Below, piece by piece: positions 33,299 through 42,308 of a DNA stretch of 64,000 nt. The DNA is from Anaerolineae bacterium (GTDB taxonomy: Bacteria > Chloroflexota > Anaerolineae > Aggregatilineales > Phototrophicaceae). The stretch covers positions 81,007 through 145,006 of the forward strand of contig JAHDWN010000011.1 of the NCBI GenBank assembly GCA_023382675.1, given 5' to 3'. Position numbers and translations under genes: made by a program. How positions within the stretch are numbered: the first letter of the stretch is position 1; each line of letters starts with the position of its first letter. The notes below the pieces were generated by a model. The model was not told the origin of the DNA. It did no database searches and was given only the letters and a program-made list of their open reading frames with translations.

Positions 33299-36139
33299 GT
33301 GACATTTGCGCTGATTGTCACAGCGTCATTTATCAGTGCTCTCGTGATCAGTGTGTTCGGTGCGCGTCTCCGCGCCACTCTGCAAGGCTGGCTGCTGGCG
33401 CTGGTGATGGTCATGCTGTTCGCGCTGGCACTCGGCCAGCTCCCCGCAGTCGGCGACCAGGGTATGACTGTCTTCTCCGTCGCCTGGGTACCTTCACTGG
33501 GTCTGAATCTGACACTCTACGCCGATGGGCTGGCGCTGCTGTTTGTATTGCTCGTGACGGGCATCGGCGTGGCGGTCATGCTCTACGGCGGCTACTATTT
33601 TGCACATGAGGACAAAGCCGAAGCCGCGCGCTTCCTGGCGCTGATGATGGCTTTCAGCGGCAGTATGCTGGCGCTGGTGCTGGCGGGCAACGTCTTCACC
33701 CTGTTCATCGCCTGGGAAGCGACGAGCATCATTTCGTTCTTGCTCATCGGCTTCAAGGGCAAGAAGGACGAGTCAGCGCGCGCAGGCGCGTCGCAGGCGC
33801 TCGTCATCACAGCAGGCGGCGGGCTGGCGCTGCTGGTTGGGCTGCTGCTGGTGAGCGCGGCAACGGGCAGCAGCGAATTCAACCAGATTCTCACGAGCGG
33901 CGATCTGCTGCGCGAACATCCGTGGTACACCGGAATCGCCATCCTGCTCATGCTCGGCGCGTTCAGCAAGAGCGCGCAGTTTCCGCTGCACTTCTGGCTG
34001 CCGGGCGCGATGGCTGCACCGACACCGGCCAGTTCATTTTTGCATTCTGCGACCATGGTCAAGGCGGGCATCTACCTGCTGGCGCGCTTTTCCCCGGTGC
34101 TGGGCGATACCAGCCTGTGGGTGACAGCACTCGTCGGCGTGGGGCTGACGACGCTGGCAATCGGCGCGCTCTTTGCCCTCGTTCAGCGTGATCTCAAGGC
34201 GGCGCTCGCCTACTCGACCATCAGCCAGTTAGGCGCGCTCGTTGCCCTCATTGGTCTGCCGGAAGCGCACGGTATCAAGGCAGCTATGCTCGGCATCATC
34301 GCCCACGCGCTCTATAAGTGTGCGCTCTTCCTGGTGGCGGGCGGTGTCGATCACGCCACGGGTACGCGCTTGATCGAGCGGCTCGGCGGTCTGTGGCAGC
34401 GGATGGGCGGATTCGCCGCGGTCAGTGCGCTGGCGTGCCTGTCGATGGCCGGTGTGCCGCCGCTGCTCGGCTTCGTCGCTAAAGAGACGCTGCTGGAAGC
34501 CATGATCGAACAGCCGATCCTGCTCGCCATCACCGTGATCAGCGCGGCGTTGACAGTGGCCATGGCGCTCATCCTGTTCTGGGATGTCTTCATGGGTACC
34601 CTCCGCGACGCGCACATTCGCGAGCACTTCCACGCTAACCCGCGTCTGCTGGTCGGCGGGCCAGGCATCCTGGCAGCGGCATCCTTGATCATGGGCATTG
34701 GCATCGAGCCACTGCTTTCACCACCGGTTTCGGCAGCGGCGGGGAAGCCGATCTCGCTCTACCTGCTGCCAGCGGAGGTAAATCTGGCGTTGCTACTCAG
34801 TATCGGCGCCCTGGCCGGCGGTGCGGTCATCTTCGCGACACGGCAGACCTGGCGCTCATGGACCGTGACTCCGTTCATCAGCGGCGAACGAGTCTATCGG
34901 GCGCTGCTCGGCCTTGTCGAAAAAGCCGGTGACATGGTACTGGCTACGCAGAACGGCAAAATCCGTTCATATCTCCGTGTTATTCTGGCAACAGTCGCTG
35001 TCCTGCTGCTTTTGATCATCCCAGGTGAAATCAGCTCGCTCAACCGGCTGACCTTCAGTGTCAGCGGCGCGAGCGACGTGCTTAAAGGTCTGCTACTCCT
35101 GATGGCGCTGAGCGCGGCGCTTGCCAGTGTTCTATTCCGCCAGCATTTATTGGCTGTATTGGCGCTCGGCGTCTCCGGCTACACCATCGGGGGCATATAC
35201 CTGCTCGAACCCGCGCCGGACGTGGCCTTAGTGCAGTTCCTGGTCGAAACGCTGGCAACGGTGCTTCTGATCCTGGTGCTGGTGCGCACCAGCGAAAAAG
35301 AGCGCAAGCAGGCAATGGAGCGCATCTGGCATCAATCACGCCCAGGGCTGTTCCGCGACATTGCTATATCAGTCACCATTGGCCTGGGCGTGACCGTGTT
35401 CGCACTGGCAGCAGTCAGCCACCGCCCGACCCCCAATCCGATTTCGAACTGGTATCTGGCGAACGCGCTGCCGGAAGTGGGCGTCAATGACGTGGTTGGC
35501 AGCATCATCACCGACTTTCGCGGTATGGATACCATCATCGAGATCGCAGTCTTCGGCATGGCTGCGCTCGGAGTATTGTCGGTCTTGACACGCCAGTCGC
35601 CCGGTCGAGTCGTGCGGGTGAATCTATTCCGACGCATGGCTCCCGTAGAAGAAGTTTCTGCTCCTGTTGAAACCGCCAAAGAGGTGCAGCGCGCCAATGT
35701 ACTCAATCCACGCGACAATCCGATCATGCGCACGGTTGCGTCGCTGGTGCCGCCTTTCGCCATCATGCTCGCGCTGGCCCAGATCTTTTACGGCGGGTCC
35801 GCGCCGGGCGATGGCTTCACGGCAGGCGTGATCAGCGGGCTGGCAATCGCACTCTCCTACGTCGTCTATGGCTACGAGGAGACGAAACGCCGCTTGCGCT
35901 GGCTACACCCCGCACCGCTGATCGGCGTTGGGCTGACGCTGGCGCTGGCGAACGCGATCTTTCCTCTGCTGCTCGGCGAGTCATTCCTGGCCCATCTGAG
36001 CGTCTATGGCGTTTCTTTCGCCGGTATTCATCTGGCATCCACGACCGTTTTCGAGATCGCGATCTGGCTGACGGTGCTCGGCGGCGTCAGCACGATCATG
36101 GACTCGTTATCCCATCCGGAAGAGGTTGAGACTCTATGA
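33299..36139 (+). CDS. mrpA: Mrp antiporter subunit A fused to subunit B
   Basis: A 946-residue integral membrane protein, longer than a typical MrpA (about 770-800). The N-terminal two thirds are NuoL-like, with FTLFIAWEATSIISFLLIGF, GAFSKSAQFPLHFWLPGAMAAPTPASSFLHSATMVKAG (the Lys of the proton path) and QRDLKAALAYSTISQLG. A DUF4040-like region follows (about 590-690). The last about 130 residues (NPIMRTVASLVPPFAIMLALAQIFYGGSAPGDGFTAGV...) match MrpB, and no separate mrpB gene exists. The complex exports Na+ (or K+) in exchange for protons. The GTG start has a strong AGGAGG. The gene overlaps mrpC by ATGA. Confidence 0.93.
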   Translation: MTFALIVTASFISALVISVFGARLRATLQGWLLALVMVMLFALALGQLPAVGDQGMTVFSVAWVPSLGLNLTLYADGLALLFVLLVTGIGVAVMLYGGYYFAHEDKAEAARFLALMMAFSGSMLALVLAGNVFTLFIAWEATSIISFLLIGFKGKKDESARAGASQALVITAGGGLALLVGLLLVSAATGSSEFNQILTSGDLLREHPWYTGIAILLMLGAFSKSAQFPLHFWLPGAMAAPTPASSFLHSATMVKAGIYLLARFSPVLGDTSLWVTALVGVGLTTLAIGALFALVQRDLKAALAYSTISQLGALVALIGLPEAHGIKAAMLGIIAHALYKCALFLVAGGVDHATGTRLIERLGGLWQRMGGFAAVSALACLSMAGVPPLLGFVAKETLLEAMIEQPILLAITVISAALTVAMALILFWDVFMGTLRDAHIREHFHANPRLLVGGPGILAAASLIMGIGIEPLLSPPVSAAAGKPISLYLLPAEVNLALLLSIGALAGGAVIFATRQTWRSWTVTPFISGERVYRALLGLVEKAGDMVLATQNGKIRSYLRVILATVAVLLLLIIPGEISSLNRLTFSVSGASDVLKGLLLLMALSAALASVLFRQHLLAVLALGVSGYTIGGIYLLEPAPDVALVQFLVETLATVLLILVLVRTSEKERKQAMERIWHQSRPGLFRDIAISVTIGLGVTVFALAAVSHRPTPNPISNWYLANALPEVGVNDVVGSIITDFRGMDTIIEIAVFGMAALGVLSVLTRQSPGRVVRVNLFRRMAPVEEVSAPVETAKEVQRANVLNPRDNPIMRTVASLVPPFAIMLALAQIFYGGSAPGDGFTAGVISGLAIALSYVVYGYEETKRRLRWLHPAPLIGVGLTLALANAIFPLLLGESFLAHLSVYGVSFAGIHLASTTVFEIAIWLTVLGGVSTIMDSLSHPEEVETL

Positions 36140-36480
36140 ACACGTTATTTGCGATTGCAACCGGCGTTATGTTTGCCATCGGGGTGTTTCAAGTCCTGCG
36201 CCGGGATCTGATCAAAGCGGCGATGGGCTTCAACATCCTGTTCACAGCGGTGAACCTGCTGCTGCTGGCGGTCGGCGCGTTCAACGGCACGAGCGCCGCC
36301 TACGTCGATGACGCTAACCAGATCGCCGGGCAGCCGAGCGATCCACTCGTGCAAGCACTACTCCTGACCGCCGTCGTCATCAGCTTTGGATCGTATGCGG
36401 TGCTGCTCGGCTTCCTGGCCGTGACTTCGCGTCGCTTTCAGACCGTTGACGGCGACGAGATGCGCCGTTTGAGCGGCTAG
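36136..36480 (+). CDS. mrpC: Mrp antiporter subunit C
   Basis: A 114-residue, NuoK-like protein with three membrane helices: LFAIATGVMFAIGVFQVLRRDLIKAAMGFNILFTAVNLLLLAVG and the C-terminal DPLVQALLLTAVVISFGSYAVLLGFLAV, where DPLxQALxLTAIVI is the family signature. It starts inside the end of mrpA (four-base ATGA overlap), so translation is coupled. Length is typical. It helps form the membrane core of the antiporter. Confidence 0.93.
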   Translation: MNTLFAIATGVMFAIGVFQVLRRDLIKAAMGFNILFTAVNLLLLAVGAFNGTSAAYVDDANQIAGQPSDPLVQALLLTAVVISFGSYAVLLGFLAVTSRRFQTVDGDEMRRLSG

Positions 36481-36495
36481 GCCAGAGGACACGCG

Positions 36496-37980
36496 ATGCC
36501 AAACGCTCTTCTGCTTGGTCCGGTTTTCATCCCGCTGACGGCGTCGGCGCTCACGATTGTGACCGCGGGCAACCGCAGCCTCCAGCACCTGATCGCGATT
36601 ACGTCGGGCGTGCTCGCCTGGCTGAGTGCTATCGGCGTGCTGCTCGCAAATCTCAGCCAGGGCGTCCAGACGTATGCCATCGGTGGCTGGCAGCCACCGC
36701 ATGGTATCGTCTTCGTCGGCGATCAACTTTCGTCGTTCTTTGCGGTGATGGCAACCACCGTGCTTCTGGCTGGCATCATCTACATCCTGGGCTGCAAGGA
36801 CAAGTCCGTCAGCTATCCGACGTTCATGCCGCTGTTCCTGGCGATGAGCGCTGGCTTGAGTGGCGCGCTCTACACCGGCGACATTTTCACGCTGTTCGTC
36901 TTCATCGAGCTAATGGTGATCTCGTCGGTCATCATGGTGGCGATTTCGGACAACCGCCTCGGCCTGGAAGCGGCCATCAAGTACCTGTTCATCAGCGCGA
37001 TGGGCACGCTCTTTCTGCTCTTTGGCATCGGCGCGCTCTACGCCACTTTCGGCACGCTTAACATGGCGGACATCGCGCGACTGTTGTCGAGCGGTGAGCG
37101 CCCCCTGCTGGCGGAGGCCGCGGCAGTCATGCTGGCCTGCGCCTTTCTGCTCAAGAGCGCTGTCTTCCCGTTCCATTTCTGGCAGCCGGACTTCCACACA
37201 ACCGCGCCGACACCCCTCAGCGCGATGCTGTCGTCTGTGGTCGTCAAGGTCGGCGTCTACGGTCTGCTTCGTCTGGTCACGCTGCTGTTCACTTCCGAGT
37301 CGGGCACCATCCAGACGATCCTGATCGTGCTCGGCGTCATCGGCGTCTTCTTCGGCAGTCTGGCGGCACTGCGCACCTATGATGCAAAGCGGCTGCTGGC
37401 GTATTCGACCTTCGGGCAAATCGGCTTCATCCTCGTCGGCATCGGCTGGGGGACACCAGCGGCGCTGGCAGCGGCGCTCGTCTACACCTTCAATCACGCG
37501 CTGATCAAGTCATCGCTGCTGATGCTTACGGGCGTCGTCTCCAGTCACACGCTTGGCAAGACGGCGCGCATCAGCGAGATCGGCGGCATCGGCAACAAGA
37601 TGGTCTTGACCGGCGGCTTGTACTTCATCGGCGGGCTAGCGCTCGCAGGTGTGCCGCCACTCAACGGCTTCATCAGCAAACTGGCGTTGGCCCAGAGCGG
37701 TGTCGAGGCCAATGATTGGGTGACTCTCGGCCTGATCGTTGGCGCGGGCATACTCACCCTGATCTACATGTCTCGCACTTGGCAGCACATTTTCCAGCGC
37801 GCGCCGGAAGAAGGCGTGAAAGCCAAGCCGAACGGCGACAGCCCACTTGCGCCTGCGCTCTTGATCGCCGGGTGTATTTTTCTCGGTTTCTACGCGCAGC
37901 CGCTTCTCGACCTGGCAACGCGCACGGTGACGCAAATCGGCAATCCGCAAGTCTACATTCAGGCAGTTTTTGGAGGTTGA
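36496..37980 (+). CDS. mrpD: Mrp antiporter subunit D
   Basis: A 494-residue NuoM/N-like membrane protein. Features are GDIFTLFVFIELMVISSVIMVAIS with the key Glu in the fifth helix, LLKSAVFPFHFWQPDFHTTAPTPLSAMLSSVVVKVGVYGL with the paired Lys residues of the proton path, and DAKRLLAYSTFGQIG. About fourteen hydrophobic segments are seen. It lies 15 bases after mrpC behind AGAGGA and 3 bases before mrpE. It is a pump-like subunit of the antiporter and, with MrpA, carries ion translocation. Confidence 0.93.
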   Translation: MPNALLLGPVFIPLTASALTIVTAGNRSLQHLIAITSGVLAWLSAIGVLLANLSQGVQTYAIGGWQPPHGIVFVGDQLSSFFAVMATTVLLAGIIYILGCKDKSVSYPTFMPLFLAMSAGLSGALYTGDIFTLFVFIELMVISSVIMVAISDNRLGLEAAIKYLFISAMGTLFLLFGIGALYATFGTLNMADIARLLSSGERPLLAEAAAVMLACAFLLKSAVFPFHFWQPDFHTTAPTPLSAMLSSVVVKVGVYGLLRLVTLLFTSESGTIQTILIVLGVIGVFFGSLAALRTYDAKRLLAYSTFGQIGFILVGIGWGTPAALAAALVYTFNHALIKSSLLMLTGVVSSHTLGKTARISEIGGIGNKMVLTGGLYFIGGLALAGVPPLNGFISKLALAQSGVEANDWVTLGLIVGAGILTLIYMSRTWQHIFQRAPEEGVKAKPNGDSPLAPALLIAGCIFLGFYAQPLLDLATRTVTQIGNPQVYIQAVFGG

Positions 37981-37983
37981 ACG

Positions 37984-38481
37984 ATGTTGATCTATGCAGT
38001 CCTGGCACTACCGTTGGCAGCCACCTGGATGGCGATCTCCAATCAGTTGACCGTGCAGAGTTTCTCCCTCGGCTACGCTGCGTCGATCCTGACGCTCGCG
38101 GCGATGCAACCGCGCGCCATCACGCTTAATTGGCGCTGTCTGCCGGATCAGGTGGTAGCACTGGTGGTGTACGTCGTGCGCCTGTTTGTAGATGTCGTGC
38201 TCTCCGGCCTCGAAGTTACCAGGCGTATCCTGTCGCCGGATATGGGGCTGAAACCGGGCATTGTCGCCATCCCGACGTTTGATGGTACGGCCAACAGCGT
38301 CGTCACTGCCCTGAGCGCAAACTCGATCACGCTGACCCCTGGTGAGCTGGTGGTCGAAACGGAAGACAACGCTTTGATGTACGTCCATGCACTCGACGTG
38401 GAGGACAGCGCCCGCAATGCCCCCGGTGAGCAGCACGCCCGTCTGGCGCTGATCTACCGCATCATCGGGGAGGGTTGCTGA
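37984..38481 (+). CDS. mrpE: Mrp antiporter subunit E
   Basis: A 165-residue protein with two N-terminal membrane helices (LIYAVLALPLAATWMA and a second at about 28-45), a further hydrophobic stretch VVALVVYVVRLFVDVVLSGLEVTRRIL, and a soluble C-terminal domain. The latter has TALSANSITLTPGELVVE, the family hallmark (xxANxITLTPGT), and YVHALDVED. GGAGG precedes the ATG. Its stop overlaps the mrpF start by one base (TGATG). Confidence 0.9.
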   Translation: MLIYAVLALPLAATWMAISNQLTVQSFSLGYAASILTLAAMQPRAITLNWRCLPDQVVALVVYVVRLFVDVVLSGLEVTRRILSPDMGLKPGIVAIPTFDGTANSVVTALSANSITLTPGELVVETEDNALMYVHALDVEDSARNAPGEQHARLALIYRIIGEGC

Positions 38482-38756
38482 TGAGCGACGGGGCTAATCT
38501 GGCGCTGCAATTCGCCCTCTACGTCATGATCTTACTGCTGCTACCGGCGGCCTATCGTGTCTTTCGCGGGATCAACCATGCCGAGCGCCTGCAAGGAATC
38601 GACTTGATCACGACGCTGTTGATTGGCATCATTGTGCTGCTCGCGCTGGTGCTGAATTCAACCTTCGTGGTCGATATTGGCATCGCGCTGGCAGCGTTCA
38701 GCTTCGTCGGCACGGTCGCCATTGCCCGCTACCTGTCCGAAGGGAAGGTGTTCTGA
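38481..38756 (+). CDS. mrpF: Mrp antiporter subunit F
   Basis: A 91-residue protein with three membrane helices. The middle motif YRVFRGINHAERLQGIDLITTLLIGIIVLLALV is typical of MnhF/PhaF (RxxxGPxxxxRxxxxD pattern), and it ends with GTVAIARYLSEG. It overlaps mrpE and mrpG by one base on each side (TGATG), so translation is tightly coupled. An ATG-less start two codons earlier is not needed. Confidence 0.9.
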   Translation: MSDGANLALQFALYVMILLLLPAAYRVFRGINHAERLQGIDLITTLLIGIIVLLALVLNSTFVVDIGIALAAFSFVGTVAIARYLSEGKVF

Positions 38757-39103
38757 TGAGCTTGCAAGAGATCATCGGCATCGTTCTCATCTTCGGCGGT
38801 GTGTTCTTCAGCGCGGTCGGCACCCTGGGGGTCATCCGCCTGCCGGATGTCTACACACGCTTGCACGCTTCGGGCAAGGTCTCGACGTTGGGTCTGGTCG
38901 GGCTGCTGGCTGGCACGGCAGTGCTCATGCCGCAGACGACTATCAAGATGATCGTGCTGGCGCTATTCATGGTGATTACTGCGCCGGTCGCCTCGCACGC
39001 AATCGCGTCCGCCGCGTACCACCTGGGCATCAAACCTCAGGTGCAGCGCGACGATCTGGCCCGCCGGCGCGGCACACCGACGCCGGTGGTAAACGGAGAA
39101 TGA
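38756..39103 (+). CDS. mrpG: Mrp antiporter subunit G
   Basis: A 115-residue protein with three membrane helices. FGGVFFSAVGTLGVIRLPDVYTRLHASGKVSTLG is the MnhG/PhaG signature (GxIGxxRxPDxYxRxHAxxKxxTLG), followed by VITAPVASHAIASAAYHLGI. The tail after about 95 is basic and cytoplasmic. Its stop codon overlaps the phosphoesterase start by ATGA, so that gene belongs to the same transcript. Confidence 0.92.
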   Translation: MSLQEIIGIVLIFGGVFFSAVGTLGVIRLPDVYTRLHASGKVSTLGLVGLLAGTAVLMPQTTIKMIVLALFMVITAPVASHAIASAAYHLGIKPQVQRDDLARRRGTPTPVVNGE

Positions 39104-39981
39104 CGCGGATCGCCGTACTGTCTGACATTCATGGCAACTTACCCGCGCTCGACGCCGTCATCGAAGACATGGCGCAGTACGCGCCCGATGCGGTCGTCGT
39201 CGCGGGGGATTTGATCAACCTGGGGCCGTTCTCGACCGAAGTCCTGGAGCGCGTTTTCGCACTCGGCTGGGCGGTCATTCGTGGCAATCACGAGTTCTAC
39301 CTGCTCAATCACGATACGCCACGCGCCCCGGAACACTGGCGAGCGTACACAACGCCCGCCTGGCTGCGCCGGACCATCTCTCTGCCTCTTCAGCGCCGCA
39401 TCGCCGCACTGCCGGACATGCTGACGCTCTACTACCCCGACGCGCCGCCCCTACGCGTCGTCCATGGCTACCCCGACACACCCTGGGATGGCATCTACCC
39501 CAGCACGCCCGATGTCGAAGTGCTCGCTCACTACCGCGACGTGGCGGAAGAAACGATTGTCTGTGGTCACATCCATCTGACACAGCAGCGGGAGGTGCGG
39601 CAAAATGGGCGCGGCTGGCAAATCTTCAACGCAGGCTCGCTCGGTGTACCGCTGAACGGGCGGCCCGGTGAAGCCCCATATTTGCTCCTTGACGGGGACA
39701 CGCACGGCTGGCAGGCCACCTTCTTGCACGCCCGTTACGACCTTGCGCCGCTGTTGGACGCCCTGGAAAGCGACGCTTACTTCGCTGCCCACGGCGCATA
39801 CGCCGTGCTCTACACCGAGGAATTCCGCACGGCGCGGCTGCGTATCTGGCCTTTCAACCAATGGCGCACGCAGCGTTATCCCGGCGTGACGCCGACACAG
39901 GCGATGACCGACGAATTCCTGGCGTTAGGTGAGGGCATCTGGGACTACACCCACCCGGATTTCTGGCTCAATCGCGATTAG
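39100..39981 (+). CDS. Calcineurin-like metallophosphoesterase (YfcE/MJ0936 type)
   Basis: A 293-residue soluble phosphoesterase. Metal ligands are in VLSDIHGNLPALDAV (Asp, His), VVAGDLINLGP (Asp), IRGNHE (Asn, His), VVHGYPD and CGHIHLTQQ. Such proteins hydrolyse phosphodiesters or nucleotides; a few act on cyclic dinucleotides or 2',3'-cAMP. A C-terminal extension of about 60 residues (DALESDAYFAAHGAYAVLY ... DYTHPDFWLNRD) is not part of the core. The start overlaps the mrpG stop (ATGA), which ties its expression to the antiporter. Whether it regulates ion homeostasis is open. Confidence 0.85.
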   Translation: MTRIAVLSDIHGNLPALDAVIEDMAQYAPDAVVVAGDLINLGPFSTEVLERVFALGWAVIRGNHEFYLLNHDTPRAPEHWRAYTTPAWLRRTISLPLQRRIAALPDMLTLYYPDAPPLRVVHGYPDTPWDGIYPSTPDVEVLAHYRDVAEETIVCGHIHLTQQREVRQNGRGWQIFNAGSLGVPLNGRPGEAPYLLLDGDTHGWQATFLHARYDLAPLLDALESDAYFAAHGAYAVLYTEEFRTARLRIWPFNQWRTQRYPGVTPTQAMTDEFLALGEGIWDYTHPDFWLNRD

Positions 39982-40118
39982 ACCTAACGCAAGGCTATAT
40001 GTAGTCATGTGAGTCCACCGAGGCGGATTTGCAGCCGGGACTTGCTGGCGTGCGCGGCCAATTCGCGGCAAAATCAAGGCATTGTGGATGCCGAATTGAG
40101 CATAGGGGAACACGGGTT

Positions 40119-40532
40119 ATGGCAACAACCGATGCGCCGGTAACGCGCCCTGACATCGACATATTGGACGCGATTCAACTCTGGATGACCGGCTACCCGC
40201 CGCTGGTCAATGATCGCAAGCACATTCAGGTGCGGGTCGAGGATGGCGTAGTGCTCCTGAGCGGCAACGTCAAGACGCCGATCACGCGCAGCTACCTGCT
40301 CTCCCACATCAAGCAGATCGCCGGTGTGCAGGGTGTGGATGACAGCGCGCTCCATGACGACGAGACGATTCGCCTGAGCGTTGGGCCAGTGCTGACCAAT
40401 GGCACTATCGGCCAAGTGGAATGGGGCACCGTCATCCTGGCAGGCAAGCTGCCCGAAGGCCCTGCACTGGATGCGTTGGTCGAACGTATCGGCAAGATCG
40501 CGGGCGTCAAGCGGGTAGTTATGCCCGCCTAG
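40119..40532 (+). CDS. BON-domain protein
   Basis: A 137-residue protein with no signal peptide. The first BON domain (about 15-85) has IQVRVEDGVVLLSGNVKTPITRSYLLSHIKQIAGVQGVDD. A second, shorter one (about 90-137) has QVEWGTVILAGKLPEGPALDALVERIGKIAGVKRVV. BON domains bind membranes or other proteins and occur in stress and secretion factors; here the protein is probably cytosolic. The ATG follows AGGGGAA. The gene's last four bases overlap the end of the convergent mannosyltransferase gene. Confidence 0.8.
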   Translation: MATTDAPVTRPDIDILDAIQLWMTGYPPLVNDRKHIQVRVEDGVVLLSGNVKTPITRSYLLSHIKQIAGVQGVDDSALHDDETIRLSVGPVLTNGTIGQVEWGTVILAGKLPEGPALDALVERIGKIAGVKRVVMPA

Positions 40533-41320
40533 ACGTGCTTGACGACTGCCGTGCGCTCTTCGACGGCGTACATTTCGGTGCGGCGTTTACGCGGGTTCAG
40601 GCTGCGGTGGCGCGCGATCATCTGCCAGACGCGAATGGCTGCTTCCAACGGGATACGCACGTCCATCTTCGATTCGCCGTGTGCGCGATCTGGGAAATGG
40701 ATGGGTATCTCTGTCACCTTGAAGCCGAGGCGACAGGCGACGTAAGCCATTTCCACCTGGAAAGCGTAGCCGTTCGAACGAACACGGTCGAGATTGAGGC
40801 CGATGAGGGTCTGACGCTTCCAGATGCGATACCCTGCGGTCGCATCGCTGACAGGGATTCCGAGCAGCAGGCGGACGTAGATCCGGTTGGCGAACCAACT
40901 CAGCAATTTGCGCTGCCAGCTCCAGTTCTCATCCACACTGCCGCCGTCAGTGAAACGCGAGGCGATCACCAGGTCGAATCCCTCTTCGAGTTTGGCGATC
41001 ATCTGCGGAATGTAGGCTGGCTGGTGCGAAAAATCTGCGTCCATCTGGATGATGTAATCGGCGTTGCGGCGCAGCGCCTCTTTGAAGCCAGCAATGTATG
41101 CCGGGCCAAGCCCTGCTTTTTCGGTGCGATCCAGCACGTGAATGCGGCCTGGATGGCTCTCCGCCAGCGCGTGAGCGATCTTGCCTGTGCCATCGGGCGA
41201 ATTATCATCGACGACCAGCACATTCAACGGAACACCGGGCAACGCGAACAGCGCATCGATCAGCCGTGGCAGATTCTCGGCTTCGTTGTAAGTGGGGATC
41301 ACAACCATGATATTGAACAT
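40529..41320 (-). CDS. Polyprenol-phosphate (dolichol-phosphate) mannosyltransferase
   Basis: A 263-residue GT2 enzyme that moves mannose from GDP-mannose to polyprenyl phosphate. The GT-A core has VVIPTYNEAENLPRLIDALF, VLVVDDNSPDGTG, YIIQMDADFSHQP (the DxD metal motif) and VIASRFTDGGSVDENWSW, and a DATAGYRIWKR motif. NGYAFQVEMAYVACRLGFKVTEIPIHFPDRAHGESKM is the Dpm1 hallmark. There is no C-terminal membrane anchor, so it is the soluble or peripheral type. It may serve glycolipid or protein O-mannosylation pathways. It is a single gene, convergent with the BON gene. Confidence 0.9.
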   Translation of the reverse strand: MFNIMVVIPTYNEAENLPRLIDALFALPGVPLNVLVVDDNSPDGTGKIAHALAESHPGRIHVLDRTEKAGLGPAYIAGFKEALRRNADYIIQMDADFSHQPAYIPQMIAKLEEGFDLVIASRFTDGGSVDENWSWQRKLLSWFANRIYVRLLLGIPVSDATAGYRIWKRQTLIGLNLDRVRSNGYAFQVEMAYVACRLGFKVTEIPIHFPDRAHGESKMDVRIPLEAAIRVWQMIARHRSLNPRKRRTEMYAVEERTAVVKHV

Positions 41321-41484
41321 CGTTACTGTCCTGCGCGCCTATCGGCGAGACTTTTCATCTAGACTATCGATCTTAGAGTACCCCGATCCTTGACGCAAGA
41401 TGAAAAAGATTTTGCGTAGACAAGCCGTCTTTCGGCGGCCACGAGCATCACGGCAGATTGCCGTATTAAGATTTGCCTACACGG

Positions 41485-41513
41485 TTGCATATCCATGGCA
41501 AACGAATTATGAT
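41485..41513 (+). promoter_or_regulatory. Sigma-70-type promoter for the gene at 41554
   Basis: TTGCAT (41485-41490) and TATGAT (41508-41513) are separated by 17 bases. The predicted start near 41520 leaves a leader of about 34 bases with no clear ribosome-binding site. Confidence 0.55.
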
Positions 41514-41553
41514 CATTTTAGGATTACGGCACAGTTAGTCTTTCTCTTAAAAA

Positions 41554-42228
41554 ATGCACCCCGAAGATCGTGTTCTCGTTGGTATCATCAATCGTGTGCG
41601 CGATTTGCGCTATGCTCGCGAGCAACACTGGTATCGCATCCCACAGGCACGGCTGCCTCACGGCGTCCACGCAGAGTACCTCGCCTTTTTCTTGAGCCGG
41701 GCGTTCAAAGAGCGCAATGGCGGGATTCACTATTTCGCCAGGGCGGGCGGGATCGAACTGCTCTACCGTAAGGACATTCTGCCTGCGGAAGCCGATCATC
41801 CACGCGCGAATGATGTTTACTACAAGATCAGCTTGCGGGAATGGTACGAGAAAACGCCACCGGTACACAACCCCACAAAGCGGCCAATCACCTTCATCTA
41901 CACCACCTGGGACAGGTTCGTCACCGCGACGACCATCGCCGATCTGTACAGCACCGCCGATTATTACGTAGATCGAATCTTCCATGCTCTGCGCGACCGC
42001 AAGATCTACGCCGAACGCTACTGGGAAGCAGAACGGCGAACGACGCAGCGTGCGCCGGGCCTGCGCATTCTGTGTGACAATGGGGCGATCACCGCCAGCA
42101 CCGAACCGGAGGGGGATGATCTGCCGCTCGATCCACGCCAGCCGGAAGACGCCATCTTGCAGGTGATCCTCCAGCGTATCGCCAACCAGGGAGGGCCGGT
42201 CGCCCTTGGTGTCCCGCACGATATGTAG
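41554..42228 (+). CDS. Conserved-looking protein of unknown function
   Basis: A 224-residue soluble protein with no signal peptide or membrane segment. I do not recognise the family. It is rich in aromatic and charged residues (REQHWYRIPQARLPHGVHAEYLAFFLSRAF ... GGIHYFARAGGIELLYRKDIL). It includes ITFIYTTWDRFVTATTIADLYSTADYYVDRIFHALRD and a C-terminal LRILCDNGAITASTEP. The segment PHGVHAEYLAFFLS recalls proteins that bind nucleic acid or nucleotides, but nothing catalytic can be named. It has a good promoter, no obvious Shine-Dalgarno site, and stands alone 80 bases before the SsnA-like gene. Codon use matches its neighbours. Confidence 0.6.
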   Translation: MHPEDRVLVGIINRVRDLRYAREQHWYRIPQARLPHGVHAEYLAFFLSRAFKERNGGIHYFARAGGIELLYRKDILPAEADHPRANDVYYKISLREWYEKTPPVHNPTKRPITFIYTTWDRFVTATTIADLYSTADYYVDRIFHALRDRKIYAERYWEAERRTTQRAPGLRILCDNGAITASTEPEGDDLPLDPRQPEDAILQVILQRIANQGGPVALGVPHDM

Positions 42229-42308
42229 TGCCGAGTGGCTGTTGAGGCACAGCAAAATGCGTTAAGCTGGTGGCGGTTAGCGGCACGCGAACAGCCAGAG
42301 GCACAATC

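Noticed and set aside
38677-39099. N-terminal extension of the metallophosphoesterase
   Set aside because: The frame stays open through mrpF and mrpG, but the ATG at 39100 overlaps the mrpG stop and is followed at once by the phosphoesterase metal motif.
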